DNA of 64,000 nucleotides from Candidatus Saccharimonadota bacterium (GTDB lineage: Bacteria; Patescibacteriota; Saccharimonadia; Saccharimonadales; Saccharimonadaceae), in NCBI GenBank assembly GCA_017459705.1, contig JAFUCJ010000006.1:62001-126000 (forward strand), given 5' to 3'. The notes beneath the pieces were generated by a model, which worked only from the letters and a program-made list of their open reading frames with translations, was not told where the DNA came from and did no database searches. Within the stretch, counting starts at the first letter, position 1. Every line of letters starts with the position of its first letter. Positions 1-9,400 of the stretch are shown one piece after another. The translations under genes and the position numbers were made by a program.

Positions 1-1811
1 GGTGTCCGGTTGATCAGACAGTGCTGGCAAATGAACAGGTAGAAAACGGCAAATGTTGGCGGTGTGGGCATGAGGTCGAGAAAAAGAAAATGAAACAGTG
101 GTTTTTCAAAATCACCGAATATGCTGACGAATTGCTTGACGAGATTGATGCCCTGGATTGGCCGGATAAGATTAAAACCATGCAGAAAAACTGGATTGGG
201 CGCTCGGTGGGGGCGGAAATTGATTTTGAAGTGACCGGCGGTGCGTCGAAAATTACAGTTTTCACTACTAGGCCCGACACGATTAAAGGTGCAACTTTCC
301 TCGTAGTGGCGCCAGAGTATGCGGGGCTGATGGCTCTCACTAACGATGATACGCGCGAAGCGGTACTGGCATATAAGACGGCGGCGATTAAAAAATCCGA
401 GATCGAACGTCAAGAAAATAAGGAAAAAACCGGTGTGTTTACCGGTTCGTACGCGATAAATCCGGCGACGAAGGAGCAGATTCCAGTGTATGTGGCGGAT
501 TATGTATTATCTGGGTATGGTACGGGTGCGATAATGGCGGTGCCGGCGATGGACGAACGCGACCGAGAATTTGCCGAAGCATTGAAACTACCAATTGTTG
601 ACACCGAGTTGGTGGACAGGGATTTGTACGGTACGCCAAAGGTTACTTATCGGATGCGTGATTGGCTGATTTCGCGTCAGCGATATTGGGGCTGCCCGAT
701 TCCGATAGCTTATGACAAAGATGGCGATCCGCATCCAATACCAGAGGAGCAACTACCGGTGATAATTCCAGAGGTTGATGATTATCGTCCGGACAATTCG
801 GGGCGAAGCGCCCTTGCTAAGGCAAAAGATTGGTTGAAAGTTGAGCTATTTAACGAAAAAACTGGTCAGGTCGAAGAAATGACGCGCGAAACGGACACTT
901 TGGATGGTTACGCGTGTTCGTCATGGTATCTGTGGAGATATGCCTCGCCGCATGATACTATGCATGCTTGGGACCCAGAAGCAATCAAATATTGGGAGCC
1001 AGTCGATATATATGTGGGGGCAGATCATGCGGTGGCACACCTATTGTATGTGAGATTCTGGTGTAAGTTTTTTGCGGATGCAGGATACTTACCGTTTAGA
1101 GAGCCTATCAAAAAACTAGTCTATCACGGCTACATCAATGCGCCAGATGGTAAAAAGATGAGCAAAAGCAAGGGGAATGTGATTGATCCGCTCGACGTAA
1201 TCAATGACGGTTATGGGGCGGATACGCTAAGAACTTATGAAATGTTTATCGGGCCAGTAGAACTTGATGCGGCGTGGGATCCACGATCGGTCGGCGGTGT
1301 GTATCGGTTCTTGAATCGGTGCTATAATCTGATGACTGGGATTTCTGATTCGGTGTCCGGTGAGGATACTGCTGCTATTCGGCATAAAACCGTCAAGAAA
1401 GTCACGACCGACATCTACAAGTGTAATTTCAATACGGCGGTGGCGGCGTTGATGGAGTATGTGAATGAACTCTATAAAGTTGGAGCGAGCAGAGATGATT
1501 TGATTGCGCTAACGAAACTCTTGAAGCCATTTGCTCCGCATCTCGCGAGCGAAATGCTAGAACGCCTTGATGCAGACGATGAATGGCCGACATGGGACGA
1601 GAAATATCTAACGGCTGATACCGTGGAGGTAGTGGTGCAGGTCAACGGGAAATTGCGCGCAAAGTTGGCTATCCCGACGGAAGAAGCGACGGATGAAGTG
1701 CGAGTGAAAGAATTGGCGCTAGGAGATGAGCGTGTGCGAAAATATATTGCAGACGGCGTAAAAAAGGCTATTTTCGTTCCGAAAGCGCGGATACTAAATC
1801 TAGTGGTATAA
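1..1811 (+). CDS. leuS: leucyl-tRNA synthetase, 5'-truncated by window edge
   Basis: Class I aminoacyl-tRNA synthetase charging tRNA-Leu in the cytoplasm. The reading frame is open from base 3 with no start, so the N-terminal HIGH half lies outside the window. Visible parts are the Zn-type pair CWRCG near the beginning, the CP1 editing domain (TTRPDT, then GTGAIMAVPAMDERD), the catalytic return RQRYWGCPIP, the KMSKS loop (KKMSKSKGN at about 1150-1180), the anticodon-binding helical domain and the C-terminal domain (VVVQVNGKLRAKL). About 600 residues are present, consistent with the missing portion of an 800-residue family member. The 3' end overlaps the convergent tsaC by 12 nt. Confidence 0.97.
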   Translation, partial: CPVDQTVLANEQVENGKCWRCGHEVEKKKMKQWFFKITEYADELLDEIDALDWPDKIKTMQKNWIGRSVGAEIDFEVTGGASKITVFTTRPDTIKGATFLVVAPEYAGLMALTNDDTREAVLAYKTAAIKKSEIERQENKEKTGVFTGSYAINPATKEQIPVYVADYVLSGYGTGAIMAVPAMDERDREFAEALKLPIVDTELVDRDLYGTPKVTYRMRDWLISRQRYWGCPIPIAYDKDGDPHPIPEEQLPVIIPEVDDYRPDNSGRSALAKAKDWLKVELFNEKTGQVEEMTRETDTLDGYACSSWYLWRYASPHDTMHAWDPEAIKYWEPVDIYVGADHAVAHLLYVRFWCKFFADAGYLPFREPIKKLVYHGYINAPDGKKMSKSKGNVIDPLDVINDGYGADTLRTYEMFIGPVELDAAWDPRSVGGVYRFLNRCYNLMTGISDSVSGEDTAAIRHKTVKKVTTDIYKCNFNTAVAALMEYVNELYKVGASRDDLIALTKLLKPFAPHLASEMLERLDADDEWPTWDEKYLTADTVEVVVQVNGKLRAKLAIPTEEATDEVRVKELALGDERVRKYIADGVKKAIFVPKARILNLVV

Positions 1812-2333
1812 AGTGGGGTCAATATGGAGATTGCCCTGACGAATGATGCGGGGGTGCTTTCCGGTGAAGTCGATAATAGTGGATGGTAAGTGTCCAGTGA
1901 CGGATTTCGGAGTGCCGCCGCGTGGATTAGCGGAAGTGAGAAGGAGAGGGCCGGTTTCGGGTAGAAGCTCGGCGAAAAGTGGGTAATCTGGAATACGGAT
2001 GCCGATACCGTTAAATCTGCCGCGCCTCATGATTTCATCAAAATAGAAATGATGAAAATCTGGGTTTTTGGGTAGAATGATAGTGAGTTCGCCAGGTATG
2101 TATCGGTCAATGAGCGATTTGGCGACGGGTGGGGTGATGACGTATTTACTGATGGCGGAGACGGATTCCGGAACGAGAGTGAAGATTTTGTCGGAATCGA
2201 AATCGCGCTCTTTGAGTTGCATGAGGTCGATAATGGCCTGTTTTGAGTTGAGCGATACAGCATAACCGTTGACGGTTTCGGTCGGGAGAGTGACTATTTT
2301 ACCGGCGAGGAGGTCGGAACTTTGACTTTTCAT
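1800..2333 (-). CDS. tsaC: L-threonylcarbamoyladenylate synthase (YrdC/Sua5 family)
   Basis: Makes threonylcarbamoyl-AMP from Thr, bicarbonate and ATP for the universal t6A37 modification of ANN-decoding tRNAs. The 177-aa protein has the YrdC signature near the N terminus (LPTETVNGYA, where PTETVYGL is typical) and the SANPRGG loop near residue 135. It is the short TsaC form without the Sua5 C-terminal domain. The start lies 7 nt from a TATAAT on the minus strand (2346-2341), so the mRNA is probably leaderless. It is divergent from the SpoU gene with only 23 bp between the start codons. Confidence 0.9.
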   Translation of the reverse strand: MKSQSSDLLAGKIVTLPTETVNGYAVSLNSKQAIIDLMQLKERDFDSDKIFTLVPESVSAISKYVITPPVAKSLIDRYIPGELTIILPKNPDFHHFYFDEIMRRGRFNGIGIRIPDYPLFAELLPETGPLLLTSANPRGGTPKSVTGHLPSTIIDFTGKHPRIIRQGNLHIDPTLYH

Positions 2334-2340
2334 GTTATTT

Positions 2341-2350
2341 ATTATATCAT
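2341..2350. promoter_or_regulatory. overlapping divergent -10 boxes for tsaC and the SpoU gene
   Basis: In the 23 bp between the two start codons, a minus-strand TATAAT (2346-2341) lies 7 nt from the tsaC ATG, and a plus-strand TATCAT (2345-2350) lies 6 nt from the ATG at 2357. The two hexamers share bases, so polymerase binding should be mutually exclusive, and both transcripts would begin at or next to the start codon. No Shine-Dalgarno sequence fits in the gap. The -35 elements would lie inside the opposite gene. Confidence 0.6.
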
Positions 2351-2356
2351 ATTTTT

Positions 2357-2863
2357 ATGAAATTGATAGTTGTGTTACATAATATACGGTCGTGTTACAA
2401 CGTTGGGGCGATTCTGAGGACTTGTGAGGGGCTTGGAGTGTCCCAAGTGGTTTTGTCGGGATATACGCCGAGAGTGCACGATTCGAAATTGTTGCCGCAT
2501 CTCCGAGAGAAACTAGATAAAGAAATACATAAAACGGCGCTAGGTGCCGAAAATATGTTGGATATTTATGCGTCTGATGATATAATCCTAGAATTGCAAA
2601 GAATGAAAGAGGATGGTTGGCAGGTAGTGGGGCTGGAGAACAATATCATGCAGGATAATCTGTTACTATTGAATGATTCTAAACTTGGGCAGAAACTTTC
2701 GGACAAAGTTGTATTGATTCTAGGAGAGGAAGTGAGCGGGATAGATTATTCGCTGTATGATATAATTGATTGGTTTGTGGAGATTCCGATGTGTGGCCAG
2801 AAAGAGTCGTTTAATGTGTCGGTAGCTGCTGGTATTGCGATTTATGGTATAATGAATATATGA
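2357..2863 (+). CDS. SpoU/TrmH-family RNA 2'-O-methyltransferase
   Basis: A 168-aa SPOUT-fold methyltransferase expected to transfer a methyl group from SAM to a ribose in tRNA or rRNA. All three SpoU motifs are visible: NVGAILRTCEGLG near residue 14, LILGEEVSGID near residue 115, and the knot motif EIPMCGQKESFNVSVAAG near residue 140. There is no N-terminal substrate-binding domain, as in TrmL-like minimal members. The stop overlaps the glutaredoxin start by 4 nt (ATGA). The start follows a TATCAT hexamer by 6 nt, suggesting a leaderless message. The exact target nucleotide cannot be read from the sequence. Confidence 0.88.
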   Translation: MKLIVVLHNIRSCYNVGAILRTCEGLGVSQVVLSGYTPRVHDSKLLPHLREKLDKEIHKTALGAENMLDIYASDDIILELQRMKEDGWQVVGLENNIMQDNLLLLNDSKLGQKLSDKVVLILGEEVSGIDYSLYDIIDWFVEIPMCGQKESFNVSVAAGIAIYGIMNI

Positions 2864-3066
2864 TTAAGATATATACGACTGCAACTTGCGCATATTGCCA
2901 CGCCTTGATGGATTGGCTGGACGAAAAAGGGATAAAATACGAAGAGGTGGATGCGACGAAGTATCCTGAAATATCTACTGTGCCGGTGACGGAGATTGGT
3001 GATATGCGGATAGTGGGGTTTGATCGGCCCGCAATCAAGAAAGCCCTTGCGAAAAATGCGATTTAG
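2860..3066 (+). CDS. glutaredoxin-like thioredoxin-fold protein
   Basis: A 68-aa minimal glutaredoxin or NrdH-type redoxin. The redox motif CAYC is at residues 10-13, followed by the amphipathic helix ALMDWLDEKG and the cis-Pro segment STVPVTEIG near residue 45, which binds thiol substrates. Such proteins reduce disulfides in ribonucleotide reductase or mixed disulfides; with a class III reductase at 58 kb, a formate or thiol electron source is possible, but no link is shown. It has its own TATAAT (2848-2853) 6 nt before the ATG, inside the 3' end of the SpoU gene. Confidence 0.85.
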   Translation: MIKIYTTATCAYCHALMDWLDEKGIKYEEVDATKYPEISTVPVTEIGDMRIVGFDRPAIKKALAKNAI

Positions 3067-3107
3067 TGGTAAAATGGTTTAAAGTTTATATATAATTAAG
3101 GAGTAAA

Positions 3108-3278
3108 ATGCCTGAACCGAAAAAGCAGAGCAGTCCGCGGAAGACCGGCCTTCGCCGCAGTCATCTCCGTTTGACGTTGGCTCGTAGAGTGAACAAAACG
3201 TCTCCTGTCAAAGTTTTTGAGACAAAGAAGAAGACGCCAAATCTAAAAGTTAAAACAATAAAAAAGAAAGAAGCTTAA
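3108..3278 (+). CDS. rpmF: probable ribosomal protein bL32, zinc-free form
   Basis: A 56-aa very basic protein preceded by a strong AAGGAG site 4 nt before the ATG. It begins MPEPKKQSSPRKTGLRRSH, resembling the L32 N terminus (VPKRKTSKSRRDMRRAH). The zinc ribbon of canonical L32 is absent: there is no cysteine, and the C terminus is a Lys-rich tail. The location just upstream of nusB and near rnc fits the rpmF-rnc linkage of many bacteria. The assignment rests on the N-terminal pattern, size, charge and context; a generic basic protein remains possible. Confidence 0.65.
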   Translation: MPEPKKQSSPRKTGLRRSHLRLTLARRVNKTSPVKVFETKKKTPNLKVKTIKKKEA

Positions 3279-3281
3279 CGT

Positions 3282-3884
3282 ATGGCTAGTAATCGACATT
3301 TAGGTAGGGTAATTGTTTTGCAGAGTTTGTACGAATACGAACTGCGCACCCTCGCGAAAGACCCACAAGTCGATCTAGACATAATTATTGCCAAAAATAT
3401 TGAACCATACGAGAAAACTCTCGGCGATACTGAGTTTGTTTATGCTTTGACGCATGCGGTACGCGATAATTTTGTGCCGCTTGATCAAGCGTTGCAACCG
3501 ATGGCGCCGGAGTGGCCGATTAGTTCGATTGCGGCAATAGACAGAAATGTTTTAAGGATGGGATTATATGAGCTATCGGAATGTCGGGATAAAGTTCCGC
3601 CAAAGGTAGCGATTAACGAAGCTGTCGAGCTGGCGAAGGCTTTTGGTTCTGATAATTCGTCGAGGTTTATCAACGGCGTACTCGGAACGGCATATCGTGA
3701 GCTAGGCATTAGCGAAGAAAGCAACAATGGATCAAATGATAAAAAGGCGACCGAACGCAGGACGTCGGATGCCGGGGGGGTCGACGAATCGGATGGGGCA
3801 GGTGCCGGCGCAAAAGACATCGACGAAGCAAACGCCGATACGAAAGGTGACGAACTACAAGGTAGCGAGAGAAACGCGCAGTAG
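3282..3884 (+). CDS. nusB: transcription antitermination factor NusB with acidic C-terminal extension
   Basis: NusB joins NusA, NusE (uS10) and NusG in rRNA antitermination and ribosome assembly. The first about 140 residues match the all-helical NusB fold: RVIVLQSLYEYE near residue 10, ERY-like helices, DRNVLRMGLYEL near residue 85, and AINEAVELAKAFG with SSRFINGVLG near residue 120. Residues about 145-200 are an extra hydrophilic tail rich in Asp, Glu, Gly and Ala. The last 158 nt overlap the next gene out of frame, so the tail and the NUDIX N terminus are encoded by the same DNA. Confidence 0.92.
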   Translation: MASNRHLGRVIVLQSLYEYELRTLAKDPQVDLDIIIAKNIEPYEKTLGDTEFVYALTHAVRDNFVPLDQALQPMAPEWPISSIAAIDRNVLRMGLYELSECRDKVPPKVAINEAVELAKAFGSDNSSRFINGVLGTAYRELGISEESNNGSNDKKATERRTSDAGGVDESDGAGAGAKDIDEANADTKGDELQGSERNAQ

Positions 3885-4437
3885 TGAGCCGACCGAACGT
3901 CGGACATATAAAGTCCCTGAGGCTTTACCGACGGAACGGGTTAAGGACTCGCCTTTCAAAAAAATAACTTCGGCGGTTTTTCGCAAAAAAACTGCTATTC
4001 AAGAGATTGTGCGAGAACCGACTTCTGGTGGGATTGTTTTTCGGTTGACGGCTGACCGGAAGGATATTGAGATATTATTGATTCAGGATTCCAAAGGGCG
4101 ATGGACAATTCCAAAGGGTCATATCGAGCCGGGCGAAACTGCAAAAATGACGGCGCGACGTGAGATTGAGGAAGAAACTGGTCTGAAAAACTTCGACGTA
4201 CTAACATGGCTTGGCAAGATCCATTTCAAATATCGACGTGCAGATAAATTGGTGTTAATGACGACACAGATTTATCTGGTGCAGTCGATTGACGCGAGGG
4301 AATTGCCAACTGGCGAGAAATGGATGCGGGGTATTCGGTGGTTTCCTTTTGCGGAGGCTTTGAATCTAGTAGAATATGAAGACATTGAGAAGTTAATGCT
4401 AATTGCAAAGAAACGAATTCGGGCGGGCGAGTTCTAA
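3727..4437 (+). CDS. NUDIX hydrolase with basic N-terminal extension
   Basis: A 236-aa protein whose C-terminal 140 residues form a NUDIX domain. The box GHIEPGETAKMTARREIEEE near residue 137 fits GX5EX7REUXEEXGU. These enzymes hydrolyse nucleoside diphosphates linked to X, for example Ap4A or oxidised dNTPs; the substrate is not predictable here. The first about 85 residues are basic and low in complexity (many Arg, Thr, Lys), and the first 50 are encoded over the nusB tail in another frame. Alternative in-frame ATGs are at 3736, 3769 and 3793, so the true start may be later. Confidence 0.85.
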   Translation: MDQMIKRRPNAGRRMPGGSTNRMGQVPAQKTSTKQTPIRKVTNYKVARETRSSEPTERRTYKVPEALPTERVKDSPFKKITSAVFRKKTAIQEIVREPTSGGIVFRLTADRKDIEILLIQDSKGRWTIPKGHIEPGETAKMTARREIEEETGLKNFDVLTWLGKIHFKYRRADKLVLMTTQIYLVQSIDARELPTGEKWMRGIRWFPFAEALNLVEYEDIEKLMLIAKKRIRAGEF

Positions 4438-4468
4438 CCATGATATTTTATTGCATAAAGGAGGAGTT

Positions 4469-5194
4469 TTGGATAAGTTGAAAATTGATGTGACGCCGTA
4501 CGAAGAGTTTGCCAAAGAAAAATTGGGGTTTTCTTTTCACGATATTGGTTTGCTTGTAACGGCGCTGACTCACCGGAGTTATGTGAATGAACATCGTGAA
4601 ACGGTGCATGACCATAATGAGCGACTGGAGTTTCTGGGGGATGCTGTGCTCGAAATTGTAACCTCGGATTTCTTATATCGTAATTTTGATGAGCCTGAGG
4701 GGATTATGACGGCGCTCAGGTCGGCGTTGGTGCGAACTGAGTCGATTGGTGCGGCTGGTTACGAGCTGGGGTATGAGCCGCTAGTGCGCCTCTCACATGG
4801 CGAGAAAAACGGTTCGGAGCGGGCGCACGAAGTGATTATGGCGGACTGCTTCGAAGCGGTGATCGGAGCGATTTACCTTGACCAAGGCTACGAGGTGGCG
4901 AAAGATTTTATTTTCAAACATATTATTGTAAAAATTGACGAGATTGTTGAAGAGGGGCTGTGGCGTGATCCGAAATCTTATGCACAGGAGTTAATCCAAA
5001 AGGCTGAGGGCACGACGCCGCAGTATCATACTCTGCGCGAGGAAGGGCCGGATCATAATAAATCTTTTACAGTGGGGATGTACGTTAATAATAAGTTGAT
5101 TGCAACAGGTATGGGACACTCGAAGCAGGATGCCCAAACTGATGCGGCGAAGCAGGCGGTACGCATATATCGGAAGCGTCTGGCCGTGGATTAA
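4469..5194 (+). CDS. rnc: ribonuclease III
   Basis: Double-strand-specific endoribonuclease that processes rRNA precursors and structured mRNAs. The catalytic signature NERLEFLGDAVLE lies near residue 44, and the second acidic cluster ADCFEAVIGAIYLDQG near residue 112. A double-stranded RNA-binding domain follows (residues about 165-235). The TTG at 4469 is chosen because an AAAGGAGG site precedes it by 6 nt; the longer ATG frame from 4403 overlaps the NUDIX gene and has no such site. The resulting 241 aa is the normal family length. Confidence 0.95.
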   Translation: MDKLKIDVTPYEEFAKEKLGFSFHDIGLLVTALTHRSYVNEHRETVHDHNERLEFLGDAVLEIVTSDFLYRNFDEPEGIMTALRSALVRTESIGAAGYELGYEPLVRLSHGEKNGSERAHEVIMADCFEAVIGAIYLDQGYEVAKDFIFKHIIVKIDEIVEEGLWRDPKSYAQELIQKAEGTTPQYHTLREEGPDHNKSFTVGMYVNNKLIATGMGHSKQDAQTDAAKQAVRIYRKRLAVD

Positions 5195-5261
5195 TCGGGT
5201 ATCTTGTGAAAAATAACAAACCGTGATATAATGGATGGAGTTAATAAATTAAGGAGAAAAA

Positions 5262-5618
5262 ATGCTTGCGATTCGTATGCAACGTAATGGCCGAGCACAT
5301 CTACCGATGTATCGGATAGTCGTCCAAGAAGCGCAACGTCACCCACTTTCGGGACGCGTTGTGGCAGAGGTCGGCAATTACAACCCAGCCACTAAAAAAC
5401 TCGTCCTCGATAAGGAATCGGTGGAAAAATATCTTAAAAACGGTGCTCAGCCATCTAGTCGAGTAGCGTTTATCTTGGAAAAAAACGGTGTAAAGTTGCC
5501 TGATTGGTATAAGAAGGCTCCCGCTAAAAAGGTGGCGCCGAAACACGCTGATAAACTTCGTAAGAATCAGCCAAAAGAAGAGCCTGAGGCTCCCGCCGAA
5601 GCTCCGGCCGAAGCATAA
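5262..5618 (+). CDS. rpsP: ribosomal protein bS16 with Ala/Pro/Glu tail
   Basis: 30S subunit protein. The core (MLAIRMQRNGRAHLPMYRIVV, then VEVGNYNP-like and LKNGAQPS segments) occupies residues 1-85, the usual length. Residues about 85-118 are a Lys-rich then Ala-Pro-Glu repeat tail (EAPAEAPAEA), a common low-complexity extension. An AAGGAG site lies 6 nt upstream, and TGATATAAT precedes it at about 5224. A terminator follows at 5621, so bS16 may be made from its own transcript although khpA comes next, as in many bacteria. Confidence 0.96.
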   Translation: MLAIRMQRNGRAHLPMYRIVVQEAQRHPLSGRVVAEVGNYNPATKKLVLDKESVEKYLKNGAQPSSRVAFILEKNGVKLPDWYKKAPAKKVAPKHADKLRKNQPKEEPEAPAEAPAEA

Positions 5619-5620
5619 GA

Positions 5621-5650
5621 AATTAGCCCTTGTATGGGGGCTAATTTTTT
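5621..5650 (+). terminator. intrinsic terminator after rpsP
   Basis: Stem AATTAGCCC (5621-5629) pairs with GGGCTAATT (5638-5646), followed by a T run. It begins two bases after the rpsP stop. Confidence 0.85.
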
Positions 5651-5686
5651 GTTATAATATGAAAAACAACTTAAAATGGAGAAAAC

Positions 5687-6130
5687 ATGGCTACTATTGA
5701 CCAACAATTCGTAGAATATATCGTTAAAACCTTAGTCAACAATCCAGATAAAGTGTCGGTGGATCGTAAAATTGATGAAAAAGGAGTATTACTGTCGTTA
5801 ACCGTCGACCCGGAGGACGTTGGGCGGGTTATCGGTAGGCGCGGTGTAACGGCGCAGTCGATTCGTATGCTACTTAGAGCACTCGGCACAAAACAGGATG
5901 CGCGGTATAATTTGAAAATTGTGAATACCGATGAAGAAGGTGATGAGACTCCGCGCCGTAAATGGCATGATGGCGGTACGGATGGTGATGACGAAGCGGC
6001 AGCCGTAGCAAATGCGATGAGCGATAATGATGAAACTGCCGAAGAGGCTGTTGGCGAGACTTCCGAGTCGTCGGAGTTGGCAGAAAAGACTCGTGCAGAA
6101 CTTGCGGATTTGGATGACCTCGACATATAA
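5687..6130 (+). CDS. khpA: KH-domain RNA-binding protein KhpA-like
   Basis: Small single-KH RNA-binding protein encoded next to rpsP, as in Firmicutes (YlqC) and most bacteria. The KH core has the GxxG-type loop VGRVIGRRGVTAQSIR near residue 46. The KH part spans about residues 1-85. Residues 86-147 are a strongly acidic Asp/Glu/Ala/Ser tail that typical 80-residue KhpA lacks. A promoter-like TATAAT lies at about 5654. Its role in other bacteria is global RNA binding with KhpB, affecting cell elongation; here that is inferred from homology only. Confidence 0.87.
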   Translation: MATIDQQFVEYIVKTLVNNPDKVSVDRKIDEKGVLLSLTVDPEDVGRVIGRRGVTAQSIRMLLRALGTKQDARYNLKIVNTDEEGDETPRRKWHDGGTDGDDEAAAVANAMSDNDETAEEAVGETSESSELAEKTRAELADLDDLDI

Positions 6131-6145
6131 AAATCAAAAAAGTGC

Positions 6146-6173
6146 TTGACTTTTGATTACGCTCGTGTATAAT
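6146..6173 (+). promoter_or_regulatory. rpoBC promoter with 7-bp inverted repeat at the start site
   Basis: TTGACT (6146-6151), a 16-nt spacer and TATAAT (6168-6173). The next bases form a perfect inverted repeat, AGTTAGT (6174-6180) and ACTAACT (6187-6193), which would sit at the 5' end of the transcript as a cap hairpin or act as an operator. The rpoB start is over 300 nt downstream, unusually far for this compact genome. Confidence 0.75.
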
Positions 6174-6488
6174 AGTTAGTAAGTCAACTAACTGCGAGTC
6201 GGCTTATAACATAAATAATCATAAAGTTGAGAGCTTATCTATGTTCAAAAAATCGCTTAATTCAGGGAGCGATTTTTTGGTTTTGGACTTGTTTAATTTT
6301 GTTTTTTGTGATAAACTGGATATTAAGAAGTAGTGTGCCGTGTTTTTGGAGCTGATGGAGCTGGCGACTCCCGAAGCGAAACTAGGCAGTAATCTTCGGC
6401 GCTGAGATAATCAAGAGCGACTATGATGAGTGTGGGCGCTTCCGTGATTGTCGAAAAGATTAATAACACTAATAACAAAAGAGGTAGG
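6174..6488 (+). promoter_or_regulatory. long rpoBC leader with terminator-like hairpin
   Basis: The region between the promoter and rpoB holds no recognised gene. At 6247-6278 a perfect 11-bp stem, AAAAAATCGCT with AGCGATTTTTT, ends in six T, the form of an intrinsic terminator. A 30-codon open frame (ATG 6241 to TAG 6333) runs through this hairpin. The arrangement suggests premature termination controlling rpoB-rpoC, or a separate RNA of about 100 nt. Bases 6334-6488 carry no obvious structure before the GAGGTAGG ribosome site. Confidence 0.55.
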
Positions 6489-9400
6489 ATGGCTACGAAA
6501 CCAGTCTTGAACGAACGAAAGTTCTTCACCGAAGGTGACCAGGCTCTCCCGATTCCGGATTTGACAGGGCATCAAACGGATTCGTGGGAAGACTTTGTCA
6601 AAAATGGACTGCGAGAGGTTTTTGCTGAACTGAACCCGATAGATGACTATACGGGTCAAAAGTTCTCTCTCCGGTTTAAGGATTATTATTTTAAGGAGCC
6701 CAAGGAAGACGAGAAAACTGCAAAGTATAATCTCGGAACTTACGAGGCGCCACTTCACGTACTAGTGGAACTTGAAAATAAAGTAACCGGCGAGAAAAAA
6801 GAACAGGATATTTACTTTGGTGATTATCCGTGGATGACTGATCGTGCGACGTTTATTATTAACGGTACGGAGCGCGTAATAGTGTCACAGTTGATTCGCT
6901 CTGCGGGAGTGTTCTTTAATGCCGAGACGATTGGCATGAGGCGCTATTATGGGGCGAAGGTGATACCGGGTCGTGGTGCGTGGCTTGAATTTGAAACTGC
7001 GGCAAATGGGACAATCAACGTCAAGATTGACCGTCGACGCAAATTGCCAGTGACGACATTCCTTCGGGCGCTCGGTATGACGAAGTCGGAAATCAAAGAG
7101 GCCTTCAAGGATGCTGATAACGGTGAAAGGAAGTACATCGATATTACGCTCGACAAGGATACGACTTCAAGTCAGGGCGAAGCGTTGCTCGAAGTTTATC
7201 GTAGAATTCGTCCGGGCGATCTCGCTACGGTTGAAAACGCAAAATCGATGATTGAGAAAATGTTCTTCGACCCGAGGCGCTATGATTATTCTAATGTTGG
7301 GCGATTTAAGATTAACCGTCGGCTCAATATGGACACGCCAAATACACCAAAGTTCCGTACCTTGCAGATGCAAGATATGGTGGCAATTATTTCGGAGATT
7401 ATTCGCCTAAATAACACTCAGGAAGCTCCGGATGATATTGATTCGCTCTCTAATCGTCGTGTGAAGTTGGTAGGTGAATTGGTGCAACGCCAGTTCCGCC
7501 TGGGTATGCTTCGTTTACAGCGTAATATTCTTGACCGTATGTCAATGGCGAATCCAGAGGATGTAACTCCTTCACAGCTTTTGAACTCACGTCCGGTTGT
7601 GGCGGCAGTGAAAGAGTTTTTCTCTACTTCGCAACTTTCGCAGTTGATGGACGAGGTTAATCCGTTTTCCGAATTGGCCCACAAGCGCCGTTTGTCCTCA
7701 ATGGGTCCTGGCGGTTTGACTCGTGAGCGAGCTGGATTTGACGTCCGCGATGCTCACCCGACTCATTATGGTCGTATCTGTACGGTAGAGACGCCAGAGG
7801 GTGGTAACGTGGGGTTGGTGCTAAACTTCGCGACCTATGCCCGCATCAATGAATACGGCTTCATCGAGGCTCCGTATCGAGTCGTGAAAGACGGTAAGGT
7901 TACGGATGAGATCGTCTATGTAGATGCCGATACGGAAAATGACATGGTGATTGCCGATGCATCAGTTAAATTAGACAAAGACGGTCGATTTGAGGAAGAA
8001 TGGGTTTCAGCTCGCGTGCATGGGGCGCCAGCGCATGTTGAAGCGAAAAAAGTTACTCATATCGATGCGGCTCACAAAGAGATTCTTGGGGTATCGGCAG
8101 GTTTGATTCCGTTCGTCGAGAAGAATCGCGTTGACCGTTCGTTGATGGCTTGCGCCATGCAGAAGCAGGCGGTGCCGCTACTCCGTCACGATAATCCGAT
8201 CGTCGGAACTGGTATTGAGCGTGACGTTGCGAAAAATACCTCACAGCTTATCGTGGCGTCCGGAAATGGCACGGTGGTTAAAGCTGATGGCGTATCCGTG
8301 GTAGTGAACTATGAAAATGGTGGCGAACGCGAATATAAATTGCAACATTTTGAGAAAACTAACGACGATCGTTGCTACAATCAACGTACAGTTGTCGCGC
8401 GCGGACAAAAAGTTAAAAAGGGTGACACTCTGATTGAAGGGGCGTCGGTCAACGATGGCGAGCTTGCTCTCGGACGCGATCTCTTGGTGGCGTTTATGCC
8501 GTGGCGCGGGTACAACATGGACGATGCGATTGTGATTTCGAATCGTTTGGTTGAAGATGACATGTTGACTTCAATTAACATTAAAGATTTCGACGTAGAA
8601 GTGCGCGAGACTAAACTTGGTCCAGAGCAAGTGACGCGGGATATTCCAAATGTTTCTGAACACTCACTTCGACATTTGGGCGAAGATGGCATTGTGACGG
8701 TCGGCTCTGAGGTCAAAAATGGTGATATTCTCGTCGGTAAGATTACCCCGAAAGGCGAACAGGAGCTTTCGAGTGAGGAACGGTTGCTCCGGGCTATCTT
8801 TGGTGAAAAGGCTAAGGATGTGCGCGATACTTCGATTCGGATGAACGGCTCTTCGACCGGCAAGGTTGTAGATGTGCGTATTTACACACGCGAACAGGGT
8901 CATGAGCTCAAAGCTGGCGTGATTATGCAAATCAAAATCTTCGTAGCGGAAATGCGTAAGATTGGCGTAGGTGATAAGTTGGCTGGTCGTCATGGTAACA
9001 AGGGTGTGGTTTCGAGAGTGTTACCAGTAGAAGACATGCCATTTATGGCGGACGGGACGCCGGTGGATATCGTGCTCTCGCCAATGGGCGTGCCTTCACG
9101 TATGAATCTGGGTCAGTTATTTGAGACTCACCTTGGCATGGCGGCGAAAGCCCTCGGTTACAAGGTGGCCACGCCATCATTTAACGGTGTGCCGGATGAG
9201 GTGATTTCTGATGAACTTGAAAAGGCGGGCTTTGCTCGTGATGGTCGCGTGCAACTTTATGACGGATTGACTGGCGAGCCATTCAACGAACGTACTTCGG
9301 TGGGGATTATGCACATACTGAAGTTGCATCACATGGTTGAAGATAAGATTCACGCACGTTCGACTGGACCATATACTATGGTGACACAACAGCCACTTGG

